From Candidatus Thalassarchaeum betae (GTDB lineage: Archaea > Thermoplasmatota > Poseidoniia > Poseidoniales > Thalassarchaeaceae), in the NCBI GenBank assembly GCA_003193925.1, contig PSPG01000002.1:41258-105257 (forward strand): a DNA stretch of 64,000 nt, written 5' to 3'. Under the pieces are notes generated by a model that searched no databases, had not been told where the DNA came from, and was given only the letters and a program-made list of their open reading frames with translations. The position numbers were made by a program, and so were the translations under genes. Below are positions 63,701 to 64,000 of this stretch, piece after piece. Numbering within the stretch: position 1 is the first letter of the stretch; each line of letters starts with the position of its first letter.

Positions 63701-64000
63701 GCCGTAGACCTCGAAGGACTCCCCCGTCCAGGTTCCGCCGGCGAACCCGGTGACCTTCCTAGTGGGCAGCCCAGCGAGCCTGAGCATGACTGAGAACACC
63801 GTGGTGAACTCGTCGCAGCTGCCCTCCAGCGTAGTGTTTAGAATCCAGTGGGCTATGTCACTGTCTTCGTCCAGGCCGTCCATCCTGCCCGAGCCATCGT
63901 GATTCAGGGTGAACTTGGTGCTGCTGTTGCCGTTGATCAGGTAATCCTGTAACGCCAATACCTTGTCCCAAGCGGAGAACGCACCTGACTCGTTGATCAC
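57767..64000 (-). CDS. Giant transglutaminase-like/Ig-array/DUF4129 surface protein, partial
   Basis: 2,077 codons lie in the window; the true start is beyond the right edge. Residues ~1-140 (window numbering) are transglutaminase-like: the Cys nucleophile position in LEGSCDEFTTVFSVMLRLAG and GLPTRKVTGFAGG are kept. The usual His in HAWVEV is Thr (FTRWVEVHLE) and the usual Asp in WVPFDPT is Glu (WIPFEACP). About 1,750 residues of Ig-like beta modules follow, such as GESFTVSGTLTSSNGSG and GETVTFSGTLLDEHGQ. A membrane helix (YALVVLIVLGVVAGAFVLV) and a cytoplasmic DUF4129-type domain (MRRGFLRRDFETVREFEMAI) close the protein, as in TgpA-like proteins. Confidence 0.88.
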   Translation of the reverse strand: MINESGAFSAWDKVLALQDYLINGNSSTKFTLNHDGSGRMDGLDEDSDIAHWILNTTLEGSCDEFTTVFSVMLRLAGLPTRKVTGFAGGTWTGESFEVYGKDFTRWVEVHLETNQNQGGLDMGWIPFEACPEAAAVEVVNEEWGPTWVERDLSTGTIWLNGTLQFVDNATPAENISMNLYLVKSNETANVPGSAAVSQHLVANGTTDQNGSFQLNGTPEIVIDPGFGSLVLHVLEKAYVGSQGVSFEWRLNISDDVNLSLREPPPPDEPPLGAGVDTLVSGDMSWASTPYTDPSRIDNMQAVLNYTTASDGPVSLIAEIGAGGYYEFSLSINESEPLGLINASLNFFGWHEEDLNNASTPSYHIRPATVDFMFNITPAPNLTVTLEGADANNSILDIDSPIYLNGTVLSRGPSPESLNGTLILKMRRSTTNGPYTTLKTWYLNDSNWTSTPGQFAVSWQFTGSEVPIPSGEVQVKVEFDSEGLFANDQITFIDQYGIRSFINFSYTLGPTLRGNEASVEVVLTDHTNTSLAGFSGTYVLVFNGNESWNVTDPDLPRLAVSWTPPWELFAGDYSWVLNFSGSTWLHPATAVDEIRILGRANATVELGLEWTPRGNTNWVAGFANDIFHDIPILGNNSSVLVQLEVPSDLPPAPDGSPASPVIYRLASGWIDPATGGYNLSFVMPSGVGSGVYDLKVTLGFSTSPPPGGYYFKEQEADYVSAGIQTEFVVEAAPSSLIVVAGSTMILNATITDVEDGAPLKDVFADLYFDWGGPLQQIFENSTSGTDGVAIFSPTIPASTPPGYYTLRVHAPDDITDNLSASDAGRWIGNDSFADLTVQVSSFIEIDSIPLEVTAGQAFTMSGRVIDAVDSNRTVNGPMAVEVFFLNDSSETLVESQTTTSNGSFTISVPTDPLGDGVTSGAKTVVVSVINGSTPFYLTGTGNASILVRGVTQFVDKTPIINTVVDRGSFISFGARLVESSDNDRQIGDATVAAKFHDTWLTPVQTNGVGVTNFSFEVLHSHPLGLIAITLMFNGSSTLHSTATIITTITVRSPTNLALDPITDNPAAGESFTVSGTLTSSNGSGITDRDGNTLSPALTFSIDGQSNTFTVTGGAVSPNGSWNADIRLDLTFLRGTHDLMATYTPNVNYYGSSTGNGTFDSRGYSLLTIVDPLDLDPDSRTIRGDVVSVNISLVDNAGQPVVAEPVDLLVDGTFEWRGTTDVNGSMNAVLPVDYMRAPGPMTITAQFAGINGTTGLLGDETWTRVIILAPTELDISTITGSVIAGETVTFSGTLLDEHGQFLIHGGNPAGGVIHLAIDGVSVGPVYSTQSNASTGEWAITYDLPLDTDYGMHTVTVSFLGGFTWVDPMGQGDSLNPEYYLPSSHTTEFNALQTSQIVLTTPPGEIDRNELLLIEGMLTDGSGRVLPNRNLEVSMNGQFLTGLSVDENGTFSLYIPVPPNMELGPRVVLISYQGEEFVLGSNSSTIFTVYGPVEVSVVKPSSVAVGDSLALRGTVKDNLPGGWLANHSLQIFVDGVLVGITSTDENGEWNYVWIVSDFLEVGNHTLTVRAPEQGYHRLSSAETVLTVAYHTGMTLQVDSTVITRGGTWNFTGRLFDDDSSGRPGLEDRELTLRLDGEVVGMLTTSIDGTFSYTHDAGYAIARGPHNIAFSFAGETYYLPVQYNMTVYTRADIVIEVFSNNLVIIRGDPDSPIKLNGRILEIGGEGNVMHNMTISLHWEDSLLPLRGNPWQDDGTEHFGLITNAIQVMPPGPLTLTIRVEPDGSRYLNGDIIEVEVMILISVVFDFEPDSLYLAEGKRLLQGSVNVSALDTGQSVPDFSLSAYLVNGTCDNKHSSTHFSVVGLTDQDGLFTYHFEAVAGLAPFYNQSFWGEMRVCFSTDSDFVDPINKTWLANYHGGLDIEYEQQASPSFQPALYALVVLIVLGVVAGAFVLVRRRRQAAIDELASVFSYTAELLAAGDEVREAIFNCYESLCQILMRRGFLRRDFETVREFEMAIRNALPISEQALVALDRIFEEARYSSHVLGEPHRQNAQMALSTVLQEIDELQDIPERDSYLIDADA

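Noticed and set aside
1-64000. Insertion sequences, integrases, phage genes or toxin-antitoxin modules
   Set aside because: No transposase, integrase, capsid or toxin motif was seen, and gene order reads as ordinary chromosome.

Overview
The window looks like a piece of a Marine Group II-type euryarchaeal chromosome (Candidatus Poseidoniales / Thalassarchaea). This taxonomic call is an inference from gene content; no marker search was run. Archaeal signatures are the rpoE-spt4-rps24e-rps27ae cluster, a GPN-loop GTPase, a UbiA-type lipid prenyltransferase, archaeal-type AlaRS, RtcB plus archease, an archaeal D-aminoacyl-tRNA deacylase, an HVO_0476-type zinc protein, an XPD-like Fe-S helicase, an EMC3-like insertase and A/T-rich box A elements in a GC-rich background. 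Mixed in are genes of bacterial flavour: a GuaC-type GMP reductase, a ~450-aa gdhA-type glutamate dehydrogenase, proline dehydrogenase and an S8 protease. A very large share of the DNA encodes giant exported surface proteins, consistent with a protein- and peptide-degrading marine heterotroph.

Layout. 1-8.2 kb: EMC3-like insertase (cut by the left edge), a polyproline / beta-sandwich / zinc-ribbon protein, GPN GTPase, argF, lipid prenyltransferase, two small coupled genes, tRNA-Glu and guaC. 8.2-20.5 kb: archease, a calcium-repeat surface protein, a two-repeat unknown protein, an aminotransferase, a small membrane protein, alaS, rtcB, a membrane-anchored protein, an AlkA-like glycosylase and a tiny coiled-coil protein. 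20.5-36 kb: a 2,241-aa surface protein, tRNA-Thr and tRNA-Ser back to back, a membrane/zinc-ribbon protein, an anchored subtilase, a methyltransferase-like protein, the HVO_0476-type protein, proline dehydrogenase, D-aminoacyl-tRNA deacylase, an unknown propeller-like protein and the ribosome/RNA polymerase cluster. 36-50 kb: a 1,863-aa FG-GAP/CARDB surface protein, a sulfotransferase-like/class IV aminotransferase pair behind purC, then a polar amino-acid ABC transporter (anchored binding protein divergent from a propeller-fused permease and its ATPase) next to glutamate dehydrogenase. 50-64 kb: an HD phosphohydrolase, a double ribbon-helix-helix regulator with an operator-like repeat, a predicted small RNA, a receiver-receiver-PPDK_N protein overlapping an XPD-like helicase, a small unknown gene, and a giant transglutaminase-like/DUF4129 protein cut by the right edge.

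Themes. Nitrogen and amino-acid use recurs: surface protease, amino-acid ABC uptake, glutamate and proline dehydrogenases, aminotransferases and ornithine carbamoyltransferase. RNA repair and quality control recurs too (RtcB, archease, AlaRS, D-aminoacyl-tRNA deacylase). Gene packing is extreme: all eleven convergent gene pairs end between 64 bp of overlap and 12 bp of spacing. No CRISPR array, insertion sequence, integrase, rRNA or replication origin was recognised, and no gene-free stretch exceeds 300 bases. The most novel-looking items are the propeller-permease fusion, the predicted small RNA and palindrome in front of the receiver/PPDK_N/helicase unit, the giant DUF4129 protein with a degenerate transglutaminase domain, and the polyproline protein.
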